The notes under the pieces: generated by a model
Databases searched by the model: none
The model's input: the letters and a program-made list of their open reading frames with translations, nothing else
What the model was told of the DNA's origin: nothing
Shown here: positions 32,338 to 39,069 of the stretch, one piece after another
Numbering within the stretch: the first letter of the stretch is position 1
Layout: every line of letters begins with the position of its first letter
DNA from: a virus
Strand: one strand, 5' to 3'
DNA length: 64,000 nucleotides
Virus record (IMG/VR): IMGVR_UViG_3300009183_000002
Span: 18,434 to 82,433 of that record
Position numbers and translations under genes: made by a program

Positions 32338-35193
32338 TTACCTGAGAGTAGAAAAGGTTCCGCCTGCGACAGAGACTCCTCTTTGTTTCATCATCTTATC
32401 AAGAAAAGACTGAGCTTCCCCTGGTTTACCCGTAAGTTGAAGTTGTCTAAGCTGGCGGGCAACATCAAAAGATTCTTGTTTTTGAGGGGTTGGTGTTTGC
32501 GTAACCATATCTGAAGCACGATAAGCGGGTTTACCAAAATCTTGAGTCATCTGTCGAATCATGTTTTCGGTCCCCGAGCCGCCAGGGAAAGCTACCAGTA
32601 CGTCACCTTCTTTAGCCATTTGCGTGTTTCGTAATGTTCCAGCGGATAACCCCTGTTCATTCCAATTAGCAGGAAATACTTGAAGACCAAGGCCACGTTC
32701 TTGAGCATATCTTTCGGCTAACGTATCCGCGCCACGAGCACCTCCTGACACAATCTTTACACTCATACCTTCTGGAATATTCAGTTGAGAAATAGTCTGA
32801 TCAAGTTTCTGGCTTAACTCAGGATAGTTCTCATACTTACGACCGCCTGCAACAACAACGTTAACTGTTTGCTTGCCTTGCTTACGAGAGCCGGCTGGTA
32901 AACGCCAAGCAGAAGGCGAATTTGATGGGGAAATAGCTGCTTCGGGAGATGTGGATGACGCACCCATAGCTGCACGTTGGACTCCATACATATCTTCAGA
33001 ACTTAAGATATCAGAATAAGATTCTCCAGAGTTTTCACCACGAATAGATGTACGGCTTGCGGCCTGCATTTTGAGAGGCTCTCCAGTTTCGGGGTCAAAT
33101 GCATTAATGTTTGAAACGGATTTAGCACGACCACCAGAAAGCAAACCACCTGGCACAATTTCTAAATCATTAGGCCCAGGTTGAGCCATCCTGGCACCGC
33201 GTTCAATATTAGAAAGCTCGCCACCCTCGGCTTCAAAAGACATAGTGTCAGGTGCGGTGCGCTTAGGGCGAACAACAGTTCCCTCACCGCTCCAATCAAC
33301 TAAGGTGCTTGGCGTCCATTTAGAAAGTTCTTCAAGTTGCTCGTTGGCTGTATTAGTTGCACCTGCTAAACGGTTGTTAAGAAAATTAAGTTCTGACTCA
33401 TTGTTTTGCATTTGATTGGCAACATTTCTAAGCTGTTGCCCAAGTTCGCGATCTGGTTTTTGATTTAAACTGTACAACAACATATTTTGTTGTTCACCTA
33501 AAGCAGCCTGTTGTTTTGCTAAAGCATTGATACGAGGAGTGACTTCAAGTCGAACACCTCCAAGCCAATTTTTAACTTCGTTTTGTTTATTGATAAAATC
33601 TTGTTCAGAATTAATTGCAGTCTGTTCTGAGATAAATGGCTTACGGAAGGCAAGTTCTGGATCATCTTGCATCACATCTTTAATATTTACATCAAACTCT
33701 GTTCCACTTACCATACGGGTGTTAGGCATTTGCGACAAAGAAGCAGCTTGCAGATAACGAGGATCTTCTAAGCCAACTTCCATTGCTTGTTTTGTTTTTG
33801 TAAACTCACTGCCATACTCGTACGATTTAGGTCCAAGGCGAGATGCTAATTCTTTTTCAACTCTTCCTGTAGTTGCAGCACCACCTTCTTGTTCTAGTTG
33901 CGATGCAATGTTTCCACGTTGCTTAGCAATAAAATCCTTAACAAAACCTGTGGTGCTAACTGGTTGACTTGTCATCTCAACACTTTGTCCAGGACCAAGG
34001 CCAGTCCGTGTTTGTCGAGGTGTATTTAAAGAAAACCGTTGGCCAGTGCGTAGGTCAATACCTTCAGCTTGATCAAGCGGGCGGCCATCAGGCATCATGT
34101 CTGCCACGGCGTTAACCGAAGCATCTTGGCGATTAGCTAATGCTTCCGTAGGTTGAGTCTGTGTACGCAGAGGTGCTTCATACGTATCTTGTAAACGGTC
34201 TACGGTACCAATGTCGATATCTTCATTACGCTGCAGTGCACTCATGGTGCGCCCCGTCATTTGATCTTCGCCCGATTCCAAGGCGTTGATTGCCTGGTCG
34301 ACGTTAAAAGCACGTGTTGTCTGTTGTTGGTTTACGAGCGTTTCATTTTGAATCTCGCTTACCAGGTTCCAGAGGTTCTTGCGTTCTTGTGATTGGATGC
34401 TGGCTGCTTGCCTTGCAATCTCACTCCTGGCGCCTTTGTTGCTGAATGCGCTGACTTCATCAATCAGATCACCAGCGGCTTGTTCTGCTGCACGATTTAG
34501 AACAGTCTGTTCAATGTAGCCACGACCGCCAAGTTGATTTGCTAAAAAGTCCGTGCCACTAGGACGAGTGGGCGGAAGAGCTTTAATTTCAGAAACAACG
34601 TCGTCAACGCCTTCTTGTAATTGACCATAAGGAGAAAATTGCCCTAACAGACCTTGACCACCCGTTGCTGCTGGTGGGTTGCCCAAATCTTCTACAGAAA
34701 CTTTCTGGATTCCTAAAGTTGCACGCGCACGTTCGGGTGAAATGTTACTTAAATCTGTTTGCACAATACCAGGCATTCTTTCTGCCCTGGCAACACGGGC
34801 ATTTTCCTCCATGGTGCCCAAACGTTCCACCATCCCACCAGGAGTTGGCCGTGCAGTAGGCGGTTGGCTAGGCGCTGGGGGACGTTGACTTGGAGGAGGT
34901 GCAGTTTGTTGACGACCAGCTGCGCGACGCACAGTTTCTTCAGCTTTACGTGCAGTGCTACCCAAATCTTCTACTGAAACATTTTGAGTTGCGGTACGAG
35001 CTGCACGATTTGCTAATAAACGCTTAGCACCTAAGCCAGCAGCTACACCAGCACCAGCAACTAACGCCGCTTTACCTAACGCATCAATAAATCCACCGCC
35101 TTGGTCTCCACCTTCTTTCTGTCTGTCGGCTTCATACGCAGCTTGCGCCAAGAGAGCAGCTTGTAAATTAGGATCGCTGTAATATGAAGCCAT
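32338..35193 (-). CDS. 951-aa virion-module protein with a C-terminal SLOG (DUF2493/YspA-like) domain
   Basis: N-terminus with a Gly/Ala membrane-like stretch (LVAGAGVAAGLGAKRLL, about residues 44-60), then a long polar, helical, Pro/Gln-rich body. Residues about 772-890 form a SLOG domain: VVVAGGRKYENYPELSQKLD, then KIVSGGARGADTLAE, FPANW and a closing GSGTENMI. The GGAR-GAD motif and the VAFPGG loop are the nucleotide/ADP-ribose-binding elements. SLOG domains sense or handle nucleotide-derived ligands. Fusion to a virion-like protein is unusual. The octamer VSVEDLG occurs twice (near 73 and 162). Confidence 0.75.
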   Translation of the reverse strand: MASYYSDPNLQAALLAQAAYEADRQKEGGDQGGGFIDALGKAALVAGAGVAAGLGAKRLLANRAARTATQNVSVEDLGSTARKAEETVRRAAGRQQTAPPPSQRPPAPSQPPTARPTPGGMVERLGTMEENARVARAERMPGIVQTDLSNISPERARATLGIQKVSVEDLGNPPAATGGQGLLGQFSPYGQLQEGVDDVVSEIKALPPTRPSGTDFLANQLGGRGYIEQTVLNRAAEQAAGDLIDEVSAFSNKGARSEIARQAASIQSQERKNLWNLVSEIQNETLVNQQQTTRAFNVDQAINALESGEDQMTGRTMSALQRNEDIDIGTVDRLQDTYEAPLRTQTQPTEALANRQDASVNAVADMMPDGRPLDQAEGIDLRTGQRFSLNTPRQTRTGLGPGQSVEMTSQPVSTTGFVKDFIAKQRGNIASQLEQEGGAATTGRVEKELASRLGPKSYEYGSEFTKTKQAMEVGLEDPRYLQAASLSQMPNTRMVSGTEFDVNIKDVMQDDPELAFRKPFISEQTAINSEQDFINKQNEVKNWLGGVRLEVTPRINALAKQQAALGEQQNMLLYSLNQKPDRELGQQLRNVANQMQNNESELNFLNNRLAGATNTANEQLEELSKWTPSTLVDWSGEGTVVRPKRTAPDTMSFEAEGGELSNIERGARMAQPGPNDLEIVPGGLLSGGRAKSVSNINAFDPETGEPLKMQAASRTSIRGENSGESYSDILSSEDMYGVQRAAMGASSTSPEAAISPSNSPSAWRLPAGSRKQGKQTVNVVVAGGRKYENYPELSQKLDQTISQLNIPEGMSVKIVSGGARGADTLAERYAQERGLGLQVFPANWNEQGLSAGTLRNTQMAKEGDVLVAFPGGSGTENMIRQMTQDFGKPAYRASDMVTQTPTPQKQESFDVARQLRQLQLTGKPGEAQSFLDKMMKQRGVSVAGGTFSTLR

Positions 35194-35295
35194 AATTCTG
35201 GTCTATAACCGTTTGATTACCTCTCAACATTCTATTGTTGGCAAATCTTAGAAATAGAGGCGTTATATTTAAAGAATAACGCATCAGTACCAGGA

Positions 35296-35508
35296 ATGGA
35301 CGCAGGAACGCGCCAACAAAGGGTAGAAGCCCTAGAAACTATTAAAAACAAAGCCATGGAGATGGCTGGTAAGGGGAAAGATTCGCTGGAAGTACGTGAT
35401 TTTGTAACTTCAGCTAAAAAAGAACTGGCATATGAGCTTCCCGATGAGGATGCTTTTAAAAAAGCCATGAATGCAACGCTCGCATACAAGGCTAAGAAAG
35501 GAGAATAA
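35296..35508 (+). CDS. Small acidic/basic helical early protein
   Basis: 70 residues (MDAGTRQQRVEALETIKNKA, then KDSLEVRDFVTSAKKELAYE). It has its own intrinsic terminator 22 bases downstream, so it is probably a monocistronic transcript started in the 102-base gap with the divergent SLOG gene. Function unknown; host-directed early proteins of this size are common. Confidence 0.65.
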   Translation: MDAGTRQQRVEALETIKNKAMEMAGKGKDSLEVRDFVTSAKKELAYELPDEDAFKKAMNATLAYKAKKGE

Positions 35509-35530
35509 TAAATTTTTTACAATGGTAATC

Positions 35531-35557
35531 GCCGGGGGTATTTACCCCGGCTTTTTT
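35531..35557 (+). terminator. Intrinsic terminator
   Basis: GCCGGGG (35531-35537) pairs with CCCCGGC (35545-35551) around a 7-base loop, followed by six T. This strong GC stem ends the transcript of the small gene at 35296. Confidence 0.9.
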
Positions 35558-35937
35558 GTGTGAATTCTTGGGCTACTTACCGCAATAACGTACAAAAACC
35601 AACTTTTACCCCTAGTTAGGTATTGTAATTTTTAAAAAATAAACCAAATCACCCCCAAAATGAGTCAATGTACTTACTAAAGGGGTCGTATACATCTCAA
35701 ATAGGGTACAGAATTAGCTGACGCTTCTCCCAACCCCTATCCGAGTGCGAATATGGGAGGAAAAAAAAGAACTGCGTGATGGTATCAGAAAGCGTTCTTG
35801 GTTCTGAACCAGAGCATGAGGAGGGAAAGTTGGGAAGTTAACCTCGCTTCGCTCGTAGGAAGAACGAAGACCGCTCACTTCGTTCGCTAAGAGAGTAAGT
35901 AGCACCCCCGAGGGTAACGATACACTAAATCAAGGCT

Positions 35938-35953
35938 GATACGAATTCGTATC
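35938..35953. repeat. Perfect 16-base palindrome GATACGAATTCGTATC
   Basis: The palindrome is followed by GC. A second copy of the arms with another centre (GATACG-GCAT-CGTATC, then GC) lies at 38778-38793. Two copies with variable centres look like a dimeric-protein operator. Confidence 0.55.
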
Positions 35954-36025
35954 GCGCCTGAAATTGGGGAAGGATCCTTCGCACGACAGGGTTCAGATAG
36001 AACTGTAGTTCGCTTGGCACTGGGG

Positions 36026-36045
36026 TTTTCCACAGGTTTTCCACA
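36026..36045 (+). promoter_or_regulatory. Two tandem DnaA-box-like sites (TTTTCCACA)
   Basis: TTTTCCACA occurs at 36026-36034 and 36037-36045, each followed by GG, giving an 11-base direct repeat. TTTTCCACA matches the DnaA box used in cyanobacterial origins. Flanking GCTTGG (36012) and CCAAGC (36053) could instead pair as RNA in the leader of the next gene. Either way it sits 48 bases before that gene. Confidence 0.5.
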
Positions 36046-36092
36046 GGTAAGCCCAAGCATTCACATCTAACACTCGCACACATCTCAACACA

Positions 36093-36278
36093 ATGACACG
36101 TTCACTCATCGCTTCATACATGTTTGTATTCGGCGTCATCGCAACTGTTGGCACACAGCTCAGCGTACAGAAACTTGAGGCTGCAACTGCAACTCAATGT
36201 ATCCAGCATGACTGGCCAGTGAAAGCTCACCAGGTTCACATGGCTTGGTGTGCAGCCAACAACTATCGAACTAACTGA
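36093..36278 (+). CDS. Small secreted or membrane-anchored early protein
   Basis: 61 residues with a signal-peptide-like start (MTRSLIASYMFVFGVIATVG) and a short mature part with two cysteines (TQCIQHDWPVKAHQVHMAWC) that could form a disulfide. Its stop codon lies inside stem P1 of the first structured RNA element. Possible envelope-targeting or superinfection factor; no homologue recognised. Confidence 0.65.
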   Translation: MTRSLIASYMFVFGVIATVGTQLSVQKLEAATATQCIQHDWPVKAHQVHMAWCAANNYRTN

Positions 36279-36341
36279 GTACCAGGCGTGAGCCGAGGGA
36301 TCGAATCCCTCACTCAGTATTACCCCCAGCGGAGATGGGTA
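36275..36341 (+). promoter_or_regulatory. Structured RNA element, family 1 copy 1 (three-way junction with T-loop hairpin)
   Basis: P1 CTGAGT/ACTCAG (36275-36280 with 36312-36317), P2 GGC-GTGA-GCC (36285-36294), P3 GAGGG-ATCGAAT-CCCTC (36295-36311), then P4 TACCC/GGGTA (36321-36325 with 36337-36341). The stop codon of the upstream gene (TGA, 36276) is inside P1. Exactly 20 bases separate P4 from the next start (GTG 36362). Compare copies 2-5. Confidence 0.7.
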
Positions 36342-36361
36342 CCGCACACACGAGTAACACC

Positions 36362-36517
36362 GTGGCAATTCGTAAGAACCTTGCTCAACAATTCGCTAAT
36401 GCCGCCAAGGCATTGGAGAAAGATCAGAGCAAGGAGAAGCTTGGCTTAGCAATCATGGCTGCTCGCATTGGTCTTGCCAATGCAATCATGCCGAAGATTC
36501 CTCCAGTCAAGCGCTGA
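36362..36517 (+). CDS. Small early protein
   Basis: 51 residues from the GTG at 36362 (AIRKNLAQQFANAAKALEKD, then a second helix). An earlier in-frame ATG lies inside hairpin P4; the GTG is chosen because it sits 20 bases after P4, as in copies 2 and 4. Basic and helical; function unknown. Confidence 0.6.
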   Translation: MAIRKNLAQQFANAAKALEKDQSKEKLGLAIMAARIGLANAIMPKIPPVKR

Positions 36518-36581
36518 TTCGTACAAGCGAGTTGGGAGGTGCAAACCCTCCCACAGCTATTGCCTCCCGCAGAGATAGGCA
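36513..36581 (+). promoter_or_regulatory. Structured RNA element, family 1 copy 2
   Basis: P1 GCTG/CAGC (36513-36516 with 36554-36557), P2 CGT-ACAA-GCG (36520-36529), P3 TGGGAGG-TGCAAAC-CCTCCCA (36533-36553), P4 TGCCT/AGGCA (36561-36565 with 36577-36581). The upstream TGA is in P1. The start GTG (36602) is 20 bases after P4 and also has AGGAG six bases before it, the only SD-like sequence in this group. Confidence 0.7.
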
Positions 36582-36601
36582 CTGCACAACAGGAGATTCC
36601 T

Positions 36602-36826
36602 GTGGACCAAGTCTACGTTCTTATGGGTTCTGTAATCTGTGATTACGACCAAGGAGACACTTGGGTACAAGGCGTTTATGCAGATGAAGAATCTGCTTAT
36701 CGCTACAGGGCTATTCTTGAAACAGAACAGCTCCAAAGAGGGATTGACTTAATTAAGTCAGATCCCAAAGCGAGCATCACCATTGATCGTCAATGGTCTG
36801 TTCGTCCTCATAAGCTAATCCGTTAA
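36602..36826 (+). CDS. Small early protein
   Basis: 74 residues from GTG 36602 (DQVYVLMGSVICDYDQGDTW, then YADEESAYRYRAILE). The 'Y.DEE.AY.Y...L' pattern is seen in small phage proteins of unknown function. The start is placed by element spacing (20 bases after P4). Its stop TAA lies in P2 of element copy 3. Confidence 0.6.
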   Translation: MDQVYVLMGSVICDYDQGDTWVQGVYADEESAYRYRAILETEQLQRGIDLIKSDPKASITIDRQWSVRPHKLIR

Positions 36827-36881
36827 AGCGGGTGACCAGGTGCAAACCCTGGTCTAGCAATTGCCACACACTGAGTGTGGC
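36814..36881 (+). promoter_or_regulatory. Structured RNA element, family 1 copy 3
   Basis: P1 GCTA/TAGC (36814-36817 with 36855-36858), P2 CCGT-TAAA-GCGG (36820-36831), P3 GACCAGG-TGCAAAC-CCTGGTC (36834-36854), and a second type of P4, GCCACAC/GTGTGGC (36863-36869 with 36875-36881). Compared with copy 2, P1, P2 and P3 are changed on both sides but still pair. The next ATG is exactly 12 bases after P4. Confidence 0.7.
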
Positions 36882-36893
36882 TCACTCAAGACC

Positions 36894-37049
36894 ATGACAA
36901 CCACATATCAACAACTCCGTCAGTACTTTACTGAACAAGAGTTGGACAACGCAACAGTTATCACACGTCATGTGCAACACGATTTTCCGCACATGACATA
37001 CGCAGAGATTTACATCAACCTTCTGGTTCAGATGATTGCTGAACGTTGA
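36894..37049 (+). CDS. Small early protein
   Basis: 51 residues from the ATG at 36894 (TTTYQQLRQYFTEQELDNAT, then a His-containing helix HVQHDFPHMTYAEIYIN). No SD is visible; the leader is CTCACTCAAGACC. Start spacing from element 3 is 12 bases. Its stop TGA is inside P1 of element copy 4. Function unknown. Confidence 0.6.
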   Translation: MTTTYQQLRQYFTEQELDNATVITRHVQHDFPHMTYAEIYINLLVQMIAER

Positions 37050-37113
37050 GTACCAGGCGTGAGCCGGGGAATCAAATTCCCCACTCAACTATTGCCTCCC
37101 GCAGAGATAGGCA
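37045..37113 (+). promoter_or_regulatory. Structured RNA element, family 1 copy 4
   Basis: P1 GTTGAGT/ACTCAAC (37045-37051 with 37083-37089), P2 GGC-GTGA-GCC (37056-37065), P3 GGGGA-ATCAAAT-TCCCC (37066-37082), P4 TGCCT/AGGCA (37093-37097 with 37109-37113). P1 and P3 differ from copy 1 with compensating changes, while the GTGA loop and the ATC(A/G)AAT loop are kept. The ATG (37134) is 20 bases after P4. Confidence 0.7.
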
Positions 37114-37133
37114 CTGCATACATAGAGTTATCC

Positions 37134-37418
37134 ATGGCTATCAACGGTGATCTTGACCTTAGTAAAGGTTGGATCAAACATGCCAATGTTCCAGGGGGTT
37201 ACTTCCTGGAATATACGGACGACGTTGTGTATCTCACTATCGTCACAGGCCCTCCAGGTTCTGGACTGATGGGCATTATTGCCCCAGGAGTAGAGACTAC
37301 ATACGAGGCCTGGCTTCCTGGTTTAGCCAACCCAACAGGTCATCTAACTCTCCAGGAGATACGTGGCGTCATTCGTTACCTTCATGAGAAGGCAATAGAA
37401 GATGCTATGTATGACTGA
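37134..37418 (+). CDS. Small early protein
   Basis: 94 residues from ATG 37134 (AINGDLDLSKGWIKHANVPG, then beta-rich segments and a C-terminal helix). Stop TGA in P1 of element copy 5. No SD. It contains FLEYTDDVVYLTIVTGPPGS, a possible barrel. No family identified. Confidence 0.6.
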   Translation: MAINGDLDLSKGWIKHANVPGGYFLEYTDDVVYLTIVTGPPGSGLMGIIAPGVETTYEAWLPGLANPTGHLTLQEIRGVIRYLHEKAIEDAMYD

Positions 37419-37494
37419 GCTGTAGTACTGCACTACAAGGTGTAGGGCTAGGTGCAACTCCTAGCCTCAGTAATTGCCACACACTGAGTGTGGC
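37414..37494 (+). promoter_or_regulatory. Structured RNA element, family 1 copy 5
   Basis: P1 ACTGA/TCAGT (37414-37418 with 37467-37471), P2 GTAGT-ACTGC-ACTAC (37422-37436), P3 GGCTAGG-TGCAACT-CCTAGCC (37446-37466), P4 GCCACAC/GTGTGGC (37476-37482 with 37488-37494). The stop TGA is in P1. The ATG (37507) is 12 bases after P4, the same as copy 3, which shares the same P4 type. Confidence 0.7.
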
Positions 37495-37506
37495 TTAACT
37501 TAACTC

Positions 37507-37707
37507 ATGTCACTTATCAAGAACGCATACGTATGTGTTGTGAATGGTGAACCAGAACTGTTCCAGACGCAACAACAAGCAGAAGATCATGCCATGGAAC
37601 TTAGCTTCGCATGGTATGACGCACAGCTTGATGTTCCGGCTCCACGACTGGCAGTCATGTCAGTTACCAACTGGTTACAGCTTCAATCACAACTAGTTCT
37701 TGTCTAA
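37507..37707 (+). CDS. Small early protein
   Basis: 66 residues (SLIKNAYVCVVNGEPELFQT, then a helix and a hydrophobic end). No SD; the leader is TTAACTTAACTC. Last of the five tandem element-controlled genes. Function unknown. Confidence 0.6.
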   Translation: MSLIKNAYVCVVNGEPELFQTQQQAEDHAMELSFAWYDAQLDVPAPRLAVMSVTNWLQLQSQLVLV

Positions 37708-37732
37708 CATTTATTAATTTCAATTCAAACCA

Positions 37733-37957
37733 ATGCAAATCTATCAACCCTGCATCGATTCACATGACAGAGTTATCTGGAATGGCGGTGATTCTACTCA
37801 ACTCCATTTCCAATTTGACGATGGTCACTTTGGTGAAACAGAATGGATCGATGAGTACACACGTACTTTTATGGAATTCCCTACCAGCATGAGTGCCCTT
37901 CACGCAGCAATGGTTGACTTGTACAACTATTGTTCTGCTGGTCTACATAACTTCTAA
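37733..37957 (+). CDS. Small early protein
   Basis: 74 residues (QIYQPCIDSHDRVIWNGGDS, then acidic beta segments). It follows after a 25-base AT-rich gap with neither SD nor structured element. It ends before the first UNCG element. Confidence 0.55.
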   Translation: MQIYQPCIDSHDRVIWNGGDSTQLHFQFDDGHFGETEWIDEYTRTFMEFPTSMSALHAAMVDLYNYCSAGLHNF

Positions 37958-37970
37958 TTTGATTCAAATT

Positions 37971-38019
37971 TGATGTTTGCCCAGAGGGTTTCGGCCCTTT
38001 CTGCAGACTTCATGTCTGC
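37971..38019 (+). promoter_or_regulatory. Structured RNA element, family 2 copy A (UNCG hairpin pair)
   Basis: After TGATGTTTGCCC, AGAGGGT pairs with GCCCTTT (37983-37989 with 37994-38000) around a TTCG tetraloop, then GCAGAC-(TTCAT)-GTCTGC (38003-38019). The next start is 25 bases later. It resembles copy B at 38304 with base changes that keep the pairing. Confidence 0.6.
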
Positions 38020-38044
38020 TATCAACTCAACCTAGTTCAATACC

Positions 38045-38302
38045 ATGAACGTTGCACAAGTTGAACATCTTCTAATCCACGATGCCCGGCTATTGGCTCG
38101 TCGAGACTCCAATGCCCATCTACCTTGTATCGATTGGAACATCGAAGAGAAGCGTCAAGCTGCTCTCGAATTGTTCTATGAGTTCCAAGATGGCATGGCT
38201 AAGTTCGAAGACCTGCTGCCAATCTGTGCCATACTTCAGAAGAAGGTTGACATCAACCGACTAGCACTGAAGTGGGAACAGGAGTACGGCATCGAAGACT
38301 AA
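38045..38302 (+). CDS. Early helical protein
   Basis: 85 residues (NVAQVEHLLIHDARLLARRD, then EEKRQAALELFYEFQDGMAK). Charged helical composition. No SD; the leader is CCTAGTTCAATACC. A second element of the same family follows it, before the OB-like gene. Confidence 0.6.
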   Translation: MNVAQVEHLLIHDARLLARRDSNAHLPCIDWNIEEKRQAALELFYEFQDGMAKFEDLLPICAILQKKVDINRLALKWEQEYGIED

Positions 38303-38303
38303 C

Positions 38304-38353
38304 TGATGTTTGCCCAGAGGACTCCGGTCCTCTCTGCAGACTTCATTGTCTGC
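38304..38353 (+). promoter_or_regulatory. Structured RNA element, family 2 copy B (UNCG hairpin pair)
   Basis: AGAGGAC/GTCCTCT (38316-38322 with 38327-38333) closes a TCCG tetraloop; GCAGAC/GTCTGC (38336-38341 with 38348-38353) follows. Relative to copy A, stem positions 6 and 7 and their partners changed together (GT-GC to AC-GT), and the loop stays UNCG. Downstream lies a further palindrome TACATATGTA inside GTAG/CTAC (38356 region). Confidence 0.6.
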
Positions 38354-38399
38354 CGTAGATACATATGTACTACGCCACTAACTCAACTCAGTGTTAACC

Positions 38400-38753
38400 A
38401 TGCTTAAAGTCAACGGCACCGGTAAGATTATCCACACTCGTCTCGCCACCTTTGACGACAAAGAGTGGCTGGAAGTTACTATCGCCTACGAAGATGCCAA
38501 GCAAAACAAGCTGCGGGTGGTAGTCACCAATAGCAATGGCTTGCTCTCTGCTGTAAAAGCAGGTGAAGACCTAGTCAATACCTGGGTCGTCTTCCATGGC
38601 GACTTAGCTATCAACCGCGTCCGCTCCCACTACACAGAAGACGGTGTTCATAAAACACTCAAGTGTCCAGAAATCCGTCTTAACTACGCTTATTTAGAGC
38701 GTATGCCAATGAGCAAAACTGTAACATCAGTTGAACAAACTGCAGTTGCTTGA
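38400..38753 (+). CDS. Putative OB-fold single-stranded-DNA-binding-like protein
   Basis: 117 residues from ATG 38400 (LKVNGTGKIIHTRLATFDDK, then LEVTIAYEDAKQNKLRVVVT). Alternating strands with a late basic/aromatic strand (ALIEWRKSTEFK-like positions are absent, so this is not a classic SSB). The layout resembles small phage OB-fold DNA-binding proteins; a true SSB lies at 53603. Assignment tentative. Confidence 0.45.
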   Translation: MLKVNGTGKIIHTRLATFDDKEWLEVTIAYEDAKQNKLRVVVTNSNGLLSAVKAGEDLVNTWVVFHGDLAINRVRSHYTEDGVHKTLKCPEIRLNYAYLERMPMSKTVTSVEQTAVA

Positions 38754-38777
38754 CGCCTACACTTAACCCTTCCCTAT

Positions 38778-38833
38778 GATACGGCATCGTATCGCTCGGT
38801 AGGTTTTCTGTAGGCCTCACACCTGAGGTCTAC
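38778..38833. promoter_or_regulatory. Palindrome GATACG-GCAT-CGTATC plus 10-bp hairpin
   Basis: The palindrome at 38778-38793 shares its arms with the one at 35938. It is followed by a perfect 10-bp hairpin GTAGGCCTCA/TGAGGTCTAC (38810-38819 with 38824-38833) with a CACC loop (one G-U pair). The next start is 23 bases later. Confidence 0.5.
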
Positions 38834-38856
38834 ATCAACACTACTAACCTGCCTAC

Positions 38857-39069
38857 GTGAAACACATTATCAAACTAGACAAAGGCAAGTACATCCAACT
38901 TGATTCTTATGGTGAGCAAACTACTCATCCATTAGAACCATTCATCGTTGGATTCTTTGTCACTGCTATCGCCGCAATCACTGTTGGTGCAGTACTTGGT
39001 ACTGATGTAACCAAGCTTATCCAAATGCCCAACCACTCAACTCAACCAACTCAACCCCTCAAGCCATGA
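38857..39069 (+). CDS. Small early membrane protein
   Basis: 70 residues from GTG 38857 (KHIIKLDKGKYIQLDSYGEQ, then a hydrophobic segment FIVGFFVTAIAAITVGAVLG). Single-TM topology with a cytoplasmic basic start. Preceded by the palindrome/hairpin region; no SD. Function unknown; superinfection exclusion is one possibility. Confidence 0.6.
   Translation: MKHIIKLDKGKYIQLDSYGEQTTHPLEPFIVGFFVTAIAAITVGAVLGTDVTKLIQMPNHSTQPTQPLKP

Larger units (their letters stand above)
35559..36092. other. 534-base noncoding switch region, candidate origin/early control region
   Basis: No convincing gene in either direction. It lies where the late minus-strand module meets the early plus-strand module. Contents: an AT-rich stretch (35622-35650); a hairpin CTCCCA/TGGGAG (35727-35759); a hairpin with 8-bp stem GAACGAAG/CTTCGTTC (35862-35885); the perfect 16-base palindrome GATACGAATTCGTATC (35938-35953); and two tandem TTTTCCACA sites (36026-36045) inside a GCTTGG/CCAAGC frame. 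Palindromes, AT-rich DNA and DnaA-box-like repeats together suggest a replication origin or transcription switch. Experimental support is absent. Confidence 0.5.

Noticed and set aside
35714-35905. 63-codon minus-strand frame in the noncoding switch region
   Set aside because: Composition is not protein-like, it covers the hairpins, and no start signal is visible.
36302-37470. Glutamine (glnA / downstream-peptide) riboswitch
   Set aside because: These occur in cyanobacteria and cyanophages and I considered them, but the conserved core sequences I know are absent.
36267-37500. Tandem repeats as a CRISPR array
   Set aside because: Units contain genes of different lengths, repeats differ in sequence, and only the pairing is conserved.
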